DNA from: Synchiropus splendidus
Taxonomy: Eukaryota > Chordata > Actinopteri > Syngnathiformes > Callionymidae
Assembly: GCF_027744825.2 (NCBI RefSeq)
Contig: NC_071334.1
Coordinates: forward strand, 6,079,937 to 6,143,936
Length of the DNA stretch: 64,000 bases
Direction of reading: 5' to 3'
Shown here piece after piece: positions 23,701 through 35,700 of the stretch (the first letter of the stretch is position 1; each line of letters begins with the position of its first letter). The position numbers and the translations under genes were made by a program. Below the pieces are notes generated by a model that saw nothing but the letters and a program-made list of their open reading frames with translations, was not told the origin of the DNA and did not search any database.

Positions 23701-26700
23701 GGGCGTCTTTTGCTTGGCAATTTCTCTGTAGTTCCTGAGATCAAACCTTATTATGATACCACTGGGGAAAAATCCTATCTGGTAATAGGAAACCGCAGGA
23801 GTGTTTATGAGATTAGGACTGTGTCACAGTCACAGCCGGTAAGTTTCGAGGTAATATTCTAGGGTGCTTCTCGAGGTGCCTCTTATCACACCAGCGCAGA
23901 CACCATGCATTCAGTATCACCATGCGACTGCTATGGCCCTGATCCCTCAGGTTGCGAGGTAGACCAAGCGTTTTCACTTCTTAATGTTACTCATTCTCTT
24001 TGGAAATAACTTGCAAAACCAGAGATACTGCTTTGTGAAAAGCACTTTCTTTTATGATTTTTAATGCTATTGAAACCTCCAAACTTTCAGAGGTGTCCTG
24101 CCTCACAAACATAACTGCCGAGCTCTGATTTACGATCCAATTGGTGTAATATACAAGCGTTGCCACTAGATGTCAGTGCATTGACAGGGCCCAAAAAAGA
24201 AGCAAAAGCGCTGCCATACAGGCGCTGCAGTCCATGTTCACTGGAACCTAATAATACAATGATCAAAAGCAACAAAGAACAAAGAAGAAATGAAAATGCT
24301 AATGTATAAAATTGTGATAGATTTGTGACGCAAGCACTTTTCTTCATGACTCACCTCCTCCATTCTGTAGGATCCGACCACATACAGGTAGTTTCCAGGT
24401 CGGCCGACAAGTCTGCAGAGCAAACACAAGCACAGTGTTTATTTTTTGGCAAGAAACTCCCAGTGCATAAACAAAGGTTTCTTTTTTTTATTTTACCTTC
24501 CTCTGAAAAAGGCCAAATACACAATGGGTGTGAAGGCATTGACAAACTTCAGGACAAAGGTCTTAAAGATGAGACGCTCTTCGAAGCTCTTGTCCGTCTT
24601 CGGTACCTCTGCGCAGACCAATAAAACAATTGATTATTTATTCATTCATTCCTTTATATGAGGTCTTGTGCTTGAGTGAGGGGGTATAAGGAGTTGGAGG
24701 CTGGCCTGCGAATCGGTGCAGCTGTTGCGTGTAAGAGAGAGCCGAGCCAAGAGGCAACCGATCAGTCTCCATCCCAACCCTCAACTAGGGTCACGAGCTG
24801 TGGTTCATGACTGAAAGAGCCAGATCCAAGTGGCTGAAATGAGTTTACTCTGGCGGGTGGCAGCGTCTCCCTTAGAGATAGGGTGAGGAGTTCTGTCACT
24901 TGGGAGCAACTCAGAGTGGAGCCGCTGCTGAGAGGAGTCAGTTGAGGTGGTTCAGGCCCCAGGACCAGGTGGAGGGATTAGATCTCTACACTGGCTTGGG
25001 AACGCCTCGGGATCCCCCAGTTAGAGCTGGTGGATGTTGGCCGAGAGAAGGGCGTTTGGAGCGACCTTCTGAAGCTGCTGCCCCGCCACCCAGCAACGGA
25101 TGGGTGGATGGATGGATGGACCAACAGATAGACGGACGGATGGATGGATGGACAGACCGACAGACCGACAGACGGACGGACGGACGGACGGACGGACGGA
25201 CGGACGGATGGATGGATGGACAGACCGACGGACGGACGGACGGACGGACGGACGGACGGACGGACGGACGGACAGACGAACAGATGGACGGATATTTACA
25301 AGACCAGCATGTTAATATCACAATGGGTTACGTCACATGGGTCTCTGCAGAAACAGCGGCGCGGTCCTGGCTCACCCAGCTTGGTCAACCAGCGAGCGAT
25401 GGCAGCGTAGATCTCATCTAAAATGATGATGATGATGAGGTTGATGATGGCGGCCGTGGTCTTGACGGTGGCTCGGATGTTGGAGCGGGCGGCGGGATAG
25501 TTGCTCATGTGCAGGGCAGCCTTGATGCTGATCCGGTACAAGATGACCCCGAAGACCATGACGAAGGTGACCATGATCTGGGGAGTGGGGAAAAAAGAAA
25601 AAAACAAAAACAGTTCCACGGTCAGTGACACTCTTGAATCAGATGATTCATTCGTGCGGAAACTGAACAGGTACAGAACGGGTCGGTAGTTTAACTCAAG
25701 CTAGCCCAAACTAACTGGGCATCAAAGTAGCCTCAAACCAGCCAGTAACATTTGATACTGGCAGTTAAAGGAAGCACAGTGAGACAGAAGGGGCTGAGAA
25801 TGGGACAGAAACAGGACGTCCACGGTTTAAAATGACGTGACGGACTGAACGGTGAAACAAGAAAAAATGACAACTAGAAGAGCAGAGTCAAAGTCCATAT
25901 ATCCACCTCGCAGCTCAGTTCACTTCAGAAGCAGCCAGCGTACAGTCAGAAAACAACTTCCATGATTCAAGAATCGAGTCGACTCACAGCAAAAACAAAG
26001 CCAAAAGTCAAATCTTTTATGAACAGAGTTGTGAAAGAGGAAACCTGTAGAACCTAAATCCCACATCCAGAAGCAACTACTGAACACCAGTTCCATGTCC
26101 GACCATTCCTGAAGATTTTCTGAGATTCCTTATTAACAGACAGACACTGGCGAAAACAAATTTCTGCTGCTGTGAACATGAGAAGGGGCCCAGACGAGGT
26201 GACTCACCATGAAGCACATCATCACCACTGTGGTCATGTACGCTGGCATCCTGTCCATGCATGTCAGCTTCACCTTCTCGTCCTGGAACGCAAGCAAACA
26301 CAGCGACAAAAGACGTCACCACAGAGGGATGCAAGCAACACCAAGTTCTTATAGACAGGTCAGCTCCAGCAAAAACAGAATAGGACGACTGAACCAAGGC
26401 AAGTGGAGTCACTGGACTCGGGTCGCGAAAAGGACACTCACGCACATATATCACCATGACGACACACATTTTTGTTGATTTTATTATTCTTACAAGGAAA
26501 AGATGTTTTTGGTGTACTGCAGCATGCAACACACACATCTGTAGGCCTCCCAACACAAACACAGGCACCCGAGCGGAGCTAATGCTGCCCACAGCCATCA
26601 TGTCACATTCATTCCATCTGAGATTTGGGTCAAGGAGTTTCAAGAATTTCTCTCCCACTGTATGTCTTTCATAAAGGCCGGATTATTCGCATCAAATCTT

Positions 26701-29700
26701 GTCTGTTTAAGTGGCCGGAACATGCGTGCAGCGATGGTTCAAGATGCATCAGCACAAGGATGATAACAGTGCTCTATCATTGAGCGTCTTCACAGTAGAT
26801 TTGAAGTTTATTGTTTACTTGTGGTGGGACTTAATTACGATTCAAAATTATTATGATTAATTTAATTTAATTTAATTTAATGGAACAGTTTGCTCTGAAG
26901 ACAACAGGGAACCTTTGTCAGTGCAGGAGTTCCTGCTCCACTGACCACACTGATGCACAAGACACCTGGCAGCTAGGATGAGAACAACAACAACAAACAT
27001 GGAGGAATCATCCCTGAACCAAAGCAAACAAAAGCATCTGTTTGCTTTTGTTCAGGGAGGTTTTTCACTACACAATGACCAGGGTTTCCACGACTCTGGA
27101 TGGAGTTGAAATTCTTATAAAATTAAAATCCTTGTACAAATATTTTCAAGACATGAAAAGAGCTTTAGTTTCAATAAGGTGATATAAAAACTGGAATATA
27201 GACACCATCGTGACTTATTGTGCTGTTGTCAAACTGATGCAAAATAAACAATATTTGGTTGTTTAAATGTATGTATGGGTCCATCATGTGATTCAGTCAT
27301 ATACCAAATTCATTCCAATTGAAAAATTCTGACACCATTAAACTGCGATTCATTAAGATTAATTCATCACAAATTCTTGAATTACCCTTTTCTCCTTTAA
27401 TTATATTCATGCCCCTTGAAAAGTCAATTCAGTTTCCAATTCAGTGAACAGGTTTTTTTTTTTTTTGATATCTGAATGACAATTTACCTTTGGAGCCGAG
27501 TTCTCCAGTTTCATCGTCTTTTGCATGACGCGGAACTCGTATTCAGCTCGATTGTGGTCCTGCAAGAGAAGGGTGTTTAGACGCGGCACGAGCTGACAGA
27601 CTGAGGTGTTAGTGAGCAGGAAGTGACACAAGCCCAGATGCTGTGATGCCGCTCAAGTCTGACATGACCACAGAGACGCCGCTGTGTGTCATCAAAAGTT
27701 AGAGGTGCTGCGCTGCTTTCACATGCTCATCGTTGAAATAGCAGCGGCCTTGTTTTGATCCCTTCATCTAACCTTGCTTCTCAGTATCTGAGACTCACAG
27801 ATCCAGACTTCATGCATTTTTGGCAGGAGCTGCAACCTACAGTGAAATATGCTTCTGTCATAAATGCCTCTGCAGCACTCAACTTAGGATTATTTCTTTT
27901 ATCGCGCTTCTACTCTGCTTTGCAAAGAAGAAAAAAAAAAACAAACATTAGTGGAGATAGGGGTGAGTCACAGCCACCTGCCAGCACCAGCAGCAGAAGC
28001 AGCGAGATTGCGGACAAACTACAGCAGCAGCAAAAATAAAGTGGTACAAGCGGATGGCAAGCAGATGCCAGAAAACCTTCAGGAGATAAAAGTTAGCGTT
28101 AGAGAACAGATGGATAGAAGGATGAATCTGGTCCAAACCTTGTGCTCCTCCTGAAAAAAATCCACACATGAGGATATCATAAGTCAGTGAGCCACAACTT
28201 CACACATTCCATCACGATGAGTTTTTATTTGAAGCTACCGGTCACGACAGAAAAGTGTTGACATAAACGTTGAAAATATTGAGGACCACTTAGCTGTACG
28301 AGTATGATGATGAAAAATGAATATGCGTGTTCACGTTTTAAAAAATGAAACTAAGGATTTGAGTTGGAACGTACACCGAAACATACAACATCATCATCTG
28401 AGAACAGAGAATATAATATCAATATTAACTGCATTAAAGGCTCCTGTGGTGCCTGAATTAGAGCTAACTGGCTGCTAAACTTCCTTCACTCGGGACTGTA
28501 GTACTGTACATGTCCAAGTCAAAGCCAATATATTACTCCCATGATGTAATAGACTGATGTTGTGTTGTGAAAGTGGACTTTTGTGTCCCATACTGACGGC
28601 AGAGGCAGCCTTCTGCATTGCATGATAGCGGATATGCATAGGTGTTTCAATGGATGAAAACATTTTTCTTTTTTTTTTCAAGGGGGTGGAACACATATAG
28701 TGTTCCAGGCAGGGATGTGGATATTGCGTCGCAGAGCACAAGGAGCAAGGGTGGGTATGGGTGAGGGACAGGGAGACGTACGGAAGCTCTCTCCACTGAA
28801 TCACATAGGTGGTCTGTTTCTACTTGTAGCCCCTTACGTGGCCCTCCTCCTTAGTGAGTCACCGTGACTAAAAGACGCAGCTGTTTGAACAACTGTAAAT
28901 AGCAATTGATGAGTTCTTACACATAGAATAGATGGAGCGCCATCCCATGGCTTACCTCACCCCAACCACCATCTGTCTCTTTTTTTTTTTTTACATGTCG
29001 CGCTGCCAATGCGTCAACATGCATCGCTGAAGGACACCTTTGTCGTAGGTTTAGGACGCAAAAGTTCCCAACATCACTATTTGACTCCAAGGGGGTGAGG
29101 ATGGGTTGGTCAAAGTCGCTTCACGCGGCCTATTTGTTGATATTGACGGATGACAGTTTATATATCTCAGTGCAGAGATACATTTTCCTTCAAAGAATTT
29201 AAAGAGATTTAAATGACATCCATTTCTGATGAATACGAATCAAGTTTGGCCCAACTGCGTTTTAATTTTGGGTCCCTTGTTTGAATGACTTTCACAGCTC
29301 AGTAAAGGTGTAGCCATTCTCTTTCAAACTCACCATGTCTCACCATGAGGTCTAATGCCAACGGTGCTTCAGAATGGCAGCCAACGCTATTTAGTGTCAC
29401 TATATTGAATATGGATAAATCCGCCAGGGGTTTCAGAAAAGGCTGCTGACATCAGGTTCTCCACCGACAGAGCATTACTGCGATCATTAATCTGCGGTTA
29501 CATAACACCCCTTCTTTCTTCACATCAACAGGCCACTGTCGCCAAGAACAAGAGAATTTTGGGACGTGTTGCGACGACTCTAATGAGTGGTTAGGACTCA
29601 AGAATCCCACAGTTAAAGAAAGAACCCACTCAAGACGTTTCCATGAGGTCGTTGTTACACAACGCCTGTCTATTATTTGTTACGTTTTCCATGATTTCCC

Positions 29701-32700
29701 AACTGCGTCTGACTCCTGCCACAGTGATGCCCTGCTACTGTACCTGTAGAGACCTGCACCACTGTTTACCCTGCACCCACAGATCAAACCACGGGGGCAA
29801 CTCAGTCTCACAGTTACAGCAGACTGGACGGTTGAAAAAAAAGGTCTGTGTGCCCCATCAACAGCCAACTGAGTTGAGTTATTCACTGTGACTCACCAAG
29901 TGAGTTATCCAACTTTCACGAGCTCTTGAAAAGCTACGCGCAAGAGAGGGACCCTATACTGTCCTATAGATAGAAGTGAAGAAGGACTGCATTTGTGTAC
30001 GGCAACTGTGCGGCGCGTCGAGTGTAAAAATGAAGACACACAAGAAATCTTTAGCAATATTTTCACAGATGTAGCAAATATTTGTAACTTTTGATACACT
30101 AAACTTTAATGTTACGTCCTATTGTTTCATCTCTGTAAGTGTTTAAAGGCTGAATCTACATATAAAATCTAAATCTTGTATGTAAATGTAAATGTAAATG
30201 TAAATGTTAAATCTCTGTTTTAAAGATTTTAAGGATCCAGTTGGAGTAAAGGGGTGTCTAAATCCTTAAAACTGAGATTTAGATTTAGATTTAGATTTAG
30301 ATTTAGATTTGGATGTGTAGTGTCTAAAATGTGAAAATATTGTCAAAGATTTCTGCTAAATCAGGAAAAAACGTGCGTCTTCATTTCTACATTCGGCGCC
30401 CCATACAACTGGAAAGCATCCCTCTGAACTTATTCAAGTCTGGGAGTTCATTCCAAGCACATCCAGTCTCAAAGACAGGCTCTCTGGTTGTGTTTGTGCT
30501 CACCACACAAACCCTCTGTTACAAATGCTATAGCAAGAAAAGGCTGTATAGAGTGAAGTGAATATTTGGGCATGATCAGACCTGCTCCTCCTCGCCGAAG
30601 CCTGTCAAGTCCCAGATGTAGTTCAACCGCATCTGTCGTCTCTTCCAGTGCTCCATAAAGAGGACAGCTAGAAGAGGAGACAGTGAGTTAGCACACAGGC
30701 CTGGTAGTAAAACATGGCAACTTTTGTATTTGTATTTCTGAAAGCATTCCACAACAGCGTGAGGCAGAAAATCGTGAGTGTTTTTTAAACTGCTAAAAAA
30801 GAAGAAAAAGTAATAGTATTAAACTGTAAATGCTGTTGAACTGTGTTACACTTGAAGCCCCGGGGGCCAAATCTGGCCCACCAAGTCATTTTAAGTGGCC
30901 CATAAAAGCAGTAGAATACCAATTCAAAATGCATTACAGCAGCTAAAATGTCCAAATCCTGGTTCATGAGAGAAATCATAAATGTCACATCAATAATTGC
31001 TTTGGAAACAAAAGAAGAAATGGATATAAGAATGGGAAACAGATGCAGGTTTCTACTTCAGCACGAAGAATACAGTGTGTCACCACCGATGAGCCAGTGA
31101 TGAAGGAGTACTAGTTCAGTACTTTTGAACTGCTTAATGCTATCGCTCTCTTGACTGTTCAATAAACAAAGTACATTTGGCCCACGACATGGCAAGTTTT
31201 GGCACACACACTCTGTCTCTCTATCCTCGTGGGGAGATGGTGAGGTTTCTCATTTCCATAACCCTTTCCTCAGCCTCTCATCCTAAACCTGACCATCCAA
31301 AACACAAAGCCTACCTGACCCAGTTATTAAGAAGTTGCCATCCTCAAATTGAGGCTTAAACTTGTGGGTCCAGCCAAACACCCCCACAAAGTCATGTGGT
31401 CCTCACAAGGATAGTGTTTGGTCAAGACTTGGTTCCCACAAAGTAGGATACACAAGCACACACACACATGCACCTCAACCTTGGCACTAATACTCTGAGG
31501 GCTTTATGTTGTAGTATTTATACTAGTGTTGTGGTACTTGAGATTGGTCTTGGTCTCGAGACCACGATATAAGGGTCTCGGTCTCGATCTCAAATGCATT
31601 TTCCTTCGGACTTGTCTCGGACTGGACAGACTCAAGATTTCTATTCAAGAAAAAACGGTCATAATTGGTGAAAGAAGGATTCTGGCTTTTCGTTTTTTCC
31701 TTTGATATTTACCAGGGGGCTCAAACTGGCCCACAACAGGGCCACAGTGGGTGCAGGTGTCTGAAGACTGGTGCTGCTTGTTTCACCAGTGTGTGCCTGC
31801 ACCACCTGCAGCTCATGTGTGGATGAGTTTCAGACGCCTTATATACACTGTCCCGGGCTCAGCTGGTGTGGTCTAATACTTCACTTGCATTTGGAAATTT
31901 ATTTTATACTATATATATATACATATATATTCTACTATATAGTAAGTAGAATCTTCTTCTATTCCTCCCAATAATTCTTCTTCTGTGGTTTATTTGTCAG
32001 TTAAAGGCTCAATTTGTCTTCACTTATGGACTAAAGAAGGTCTGTTTGTTTAGGGAAACACACCCTGGTTTTATTCTTACTCATCCTTTTAGGCTCCTGC
32101 TTGTTCAGTGCCATCATCTCGTGATCATTTGTTTGTCTAAATAAGAATAAGCTGAGGGCATCTGACTGAAGGCTCCTGCTGCTGCTGACAGATGGCAACC
32201 CTCCCTGGCAGAACATCAGAGGCGGAGTTGTCACATTGCACCCAGTGTTAATAGCCAGCAGAGCAACCCTTGTTTCTTCAACTGATAATATACCAGGCAG
32301 TTTTGTAGCCGAGCCCAACGCCATGCTAGCTGGGATAAAATAGGGGGGAGGGCAATTCTGGTGCTGAGCGTCATCACTCCCATGATCCTTTGCAGGTTGC
32401 ATGAACAAGCAATGATTTTTCAAACTACGTTTCTCAGACGTGAATAAACAACCGTCTCCTTGACAGTACGTGTCGAGGCCTTTCACCTTGGTAGCACTGT
32501 AGCTAACACGTAAAGCATGGAAAAGCATTATAGGGCCTCTTTAAGGTGAGTTGAATAGTCAAAGACGGGTCCAGATTTAACTGGCCTTTATAATAAGCAT
32601 TTTGTCCAGTGGCTATTTTTTTCTCTCTGGAACTTCACAGCGCCACCTAAAGGGGGCTCTGGTGCAGAGGCCACTGAGAGACCGTATTTTCAGATTGTCA

Positions 32701-35700
32701 GACAAGAGAGGTTGAGTGGGTCCATTCACCCTGTTGGCCAAACAAGCTTTGAATACGTTGCACCTCTCTGTGCGGCGACAAATGTGAAGTTTTATGCAGT
32801 TATTTATTGGATAACAAAATTGAAATCAAAACTTAATCTGCCAAAACTTGTTTGGGTTAAATTTCCCGTAGCAGCTCACTGTGACGCTGCATGCTGCTCA
32901 CGAATTCAGGGGTCATTTTAAATTCCTTTCCCCAAAAAAACTGCAATTCAGTTGAGTTCAGACGCAAGTACGTTTTGTAAAGCCACTCTTTGACAGGGAC
33001 CATAGCTGAAGTAAGAATAGCATATGCTTCCATTCACACAAGAGTTTAGCCAGTCATTTGTATGCACAGGGAATAACAAAGGGCCAAGCATCGACCAGTG
33101 AGGTACGCCATCAGGGACATATAGAATAGGTGTGAAGAAATAAGGTCTCATTTAGCACCTTGAAATGTTACATTTTTTTCAAAAACTTCCGGTACAAAGT
33201 TCAAAATGGCTATAAATATTAAATGCTTAATAAGACAATAATTAATTTCATAGCAGATTTGTTAGTTTCAAAATGTGCCCCTATTTCCCCCCAATGCCAT
33301 TTGGTCTCAACTAGGCTGTCGTCACTGCGAAATGTCTCAGCTGCTAGCGGAGTAATAAAGGATTTTCTCAGTGAGGTGCTGCTCTTGTGCTGCTCTTCTC
33401 ACCCCACAGCGCCATGAAGATGGAGAAGAAGACGGTGGCAGGGTTGTCGAACAGGTGACTGGCCCGAGCGGTGCCGCAGGCCGTCACTAGCTTCCAGTAG
33501 CTGCAGGCGTGATCACACAGTGGGCACATGGTGATATTGTTCCTTGGGTCACAGATTTCCATACTGGCAGAGGGGAAGCAAGGGATCACAGATTTAGATA
33601 CAAGTACACAACATCGTATTTCAGGAATATATATATATATATATATGTAGTCAAAGACAAGGAATGACGCACATGTTGCCCAACTGTGCTTGGGTGAGGT
33701 TTAATCCTGGTATTTAGAAGTAAAGTGGTAAAGTGGTTACCACACCCAAGAAATCTGTACTTACACATCCAACTGTGTAAGTGTTTGATATATCGGTTCA
33801 ATGTGACAGTCACAGTTGTAAATAATAATCGCACATTTGTAATATACGATTAATATTTTAAAGATATATAATAACTTTTGGTTCCGGCATTGGTAGTGCA
33901 AAGCATGTATTAACTCAATATAGATAACAATGAAGTCATAATAACCTACAAAGCGCAATAAATAACGCTGAAATGCTTGTGTACATGTACCTGGGTATGT
34001 TGTCATCCACGGTGGCGCAGCCATAAAGGAATACGATTACTCCAACAATGGCAGCAGGGATCAGCATCTGGGTGTAAACTCCTAACCAGGCGAAGTAGAG
34101 TCCGACCTTTTCACCAAAATACTTCCTACAGAGGTGGACACAAATGTAAACAAACATTCAGCCATTCAAATGTATCATTCTATGTAGGAAGCTGGACAAA
34201 GACCCAAAAACAGCGACAAAAATCAAAGAGTTTATGATGCCCAAATGTATTGGCAAGCTAGCTAGAGATCTTTTGTTGGCATAGATAGCAGTTTTTATAC
34301 TGCACATCGGCACCTTTCATGTTTTTATCAGCCCATCCTCACTCTCGTGGCGTAACGCTCTATATTGACATTGGCAAAGCGGAGTTTTCGTCGTATACTG
34401 GCGACAATGGCAGCCTTCACATTGGTGTCTTTTCTCCCACCCGTGCACGAACTCCCTGCCCAGTGCTGTACGGGAAGGAAAACACAGTACAGTCTACTTA
34501 CAAACGTCCATATATTACACCATTGGAGTGAGGCTGGGTTGGTATTTATTGCCAGACTTGCTCCAGGCCGATGAACCACGCATTAAAACCAGCCCATTTT
34601 TCCATGCACACACACGATGCCCTGTCAGTGGTGACACGGAGGGGATGAGTTCCTGCCTGATAACAACATCCCAAGGAGATTAGACACCATCTCAACGCTG
34701 GAGCTGTCGTGTGGTATTGACCCAAGCATCTTCCCCTCCCACTGTTGCTTTCATTCCTACAAGTGAGTCACCCAATTGAATAATGAAGAAAAAAAAAGCA
34801 CCATCTATTTCCAATTCACTGTTCATTGGCAAAATGATCAATGAATTTTGCTCAACCTCTGCTTTTTCTGGCGCGTTAATGATTTTGTGTTGGTTTCCTT
34901 GGATGAAGCGTTCTGGTTAACTCTCACTTCCTCCTGACCTTCAGCCCAGGGCACTTTACCTGATCAGTCCGATGGGCTGGTACTTGTAGAAGGCGCTGTA
35001 GCTGGCCCATTGTTCATACAGGAGCTGTGAAGCAAAGGAAGGGGCAGCCATTAAGGCACAGTTACTACCCATTGAGTGGAACATTTGGCCGGGAATCAAA
35101 AAATAAATAAATAAAATTGGTCGTATCAACACTACAATTGACGGCAGTAAACAAGCACAACAGCACATGGCCTCTAAATCCAGCAGCCTGAGCGGCTGAG
35201 CACATCCAAGCGCATCCCGTCTCTGTCATAATAATGACGCAGGTACCCAGAGTTTATGTTAATATTTCCAATAAACTCAACATCTGTGGCCAGATGATCG
35301 ATACTCAGTCGTCCCCTGATGTGCCATTTTATACGCCGCGAGACCCTCAAGACCCAGAAGTGGAGAAGCCGATGGCTGCTCCCCTTATGAGCGTTTAATG
35401 AGCAAGTCTGTATTGATATAGCTTGTGATGGTTAGGGCTTTTTTATTTTGATGATGGATTCCTCAGAACCAGAGGAGCAACTCCGTCCCGCACCAGCTAC
35501 CAATGTTGCCGTCGTGATTCATGTGGTCTAGATCTGCGGCCTCTCCTCCTCCTCCACCAGTGTGAGCGCGGCGTCCGCTGACAGGAGGCGACGAACGCCG
35601 TTTATTCCCCAGCAGAGCGAATAGGCTGCGGAGGCTAAATAACCCGCCGAGCATGCAGCTTTCACTCGGCCCCTTCTGAAGCACATGCTCACCCTTATTT

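Noticed and set aside
25098..25291. Regularly spaced repeats that could suggest a CRISPR array
   Set aside because: The unit is four bases with no spacers; it is the microsatellite tail of a LINE in a vertebrate intron.
30272..30308. (TTTAGA)n as an interstitial telomere
   Set aside because: The vertebrate telomere unit is TTAGGG; this hexamer lacks the G run and is part of a foldback element.
32031..32528. 165-residue minus-strand frame in ano1 intron 12
   Set aside because: No homology recognised, and no splice sites that would join it in phase to exons 12 and 13.
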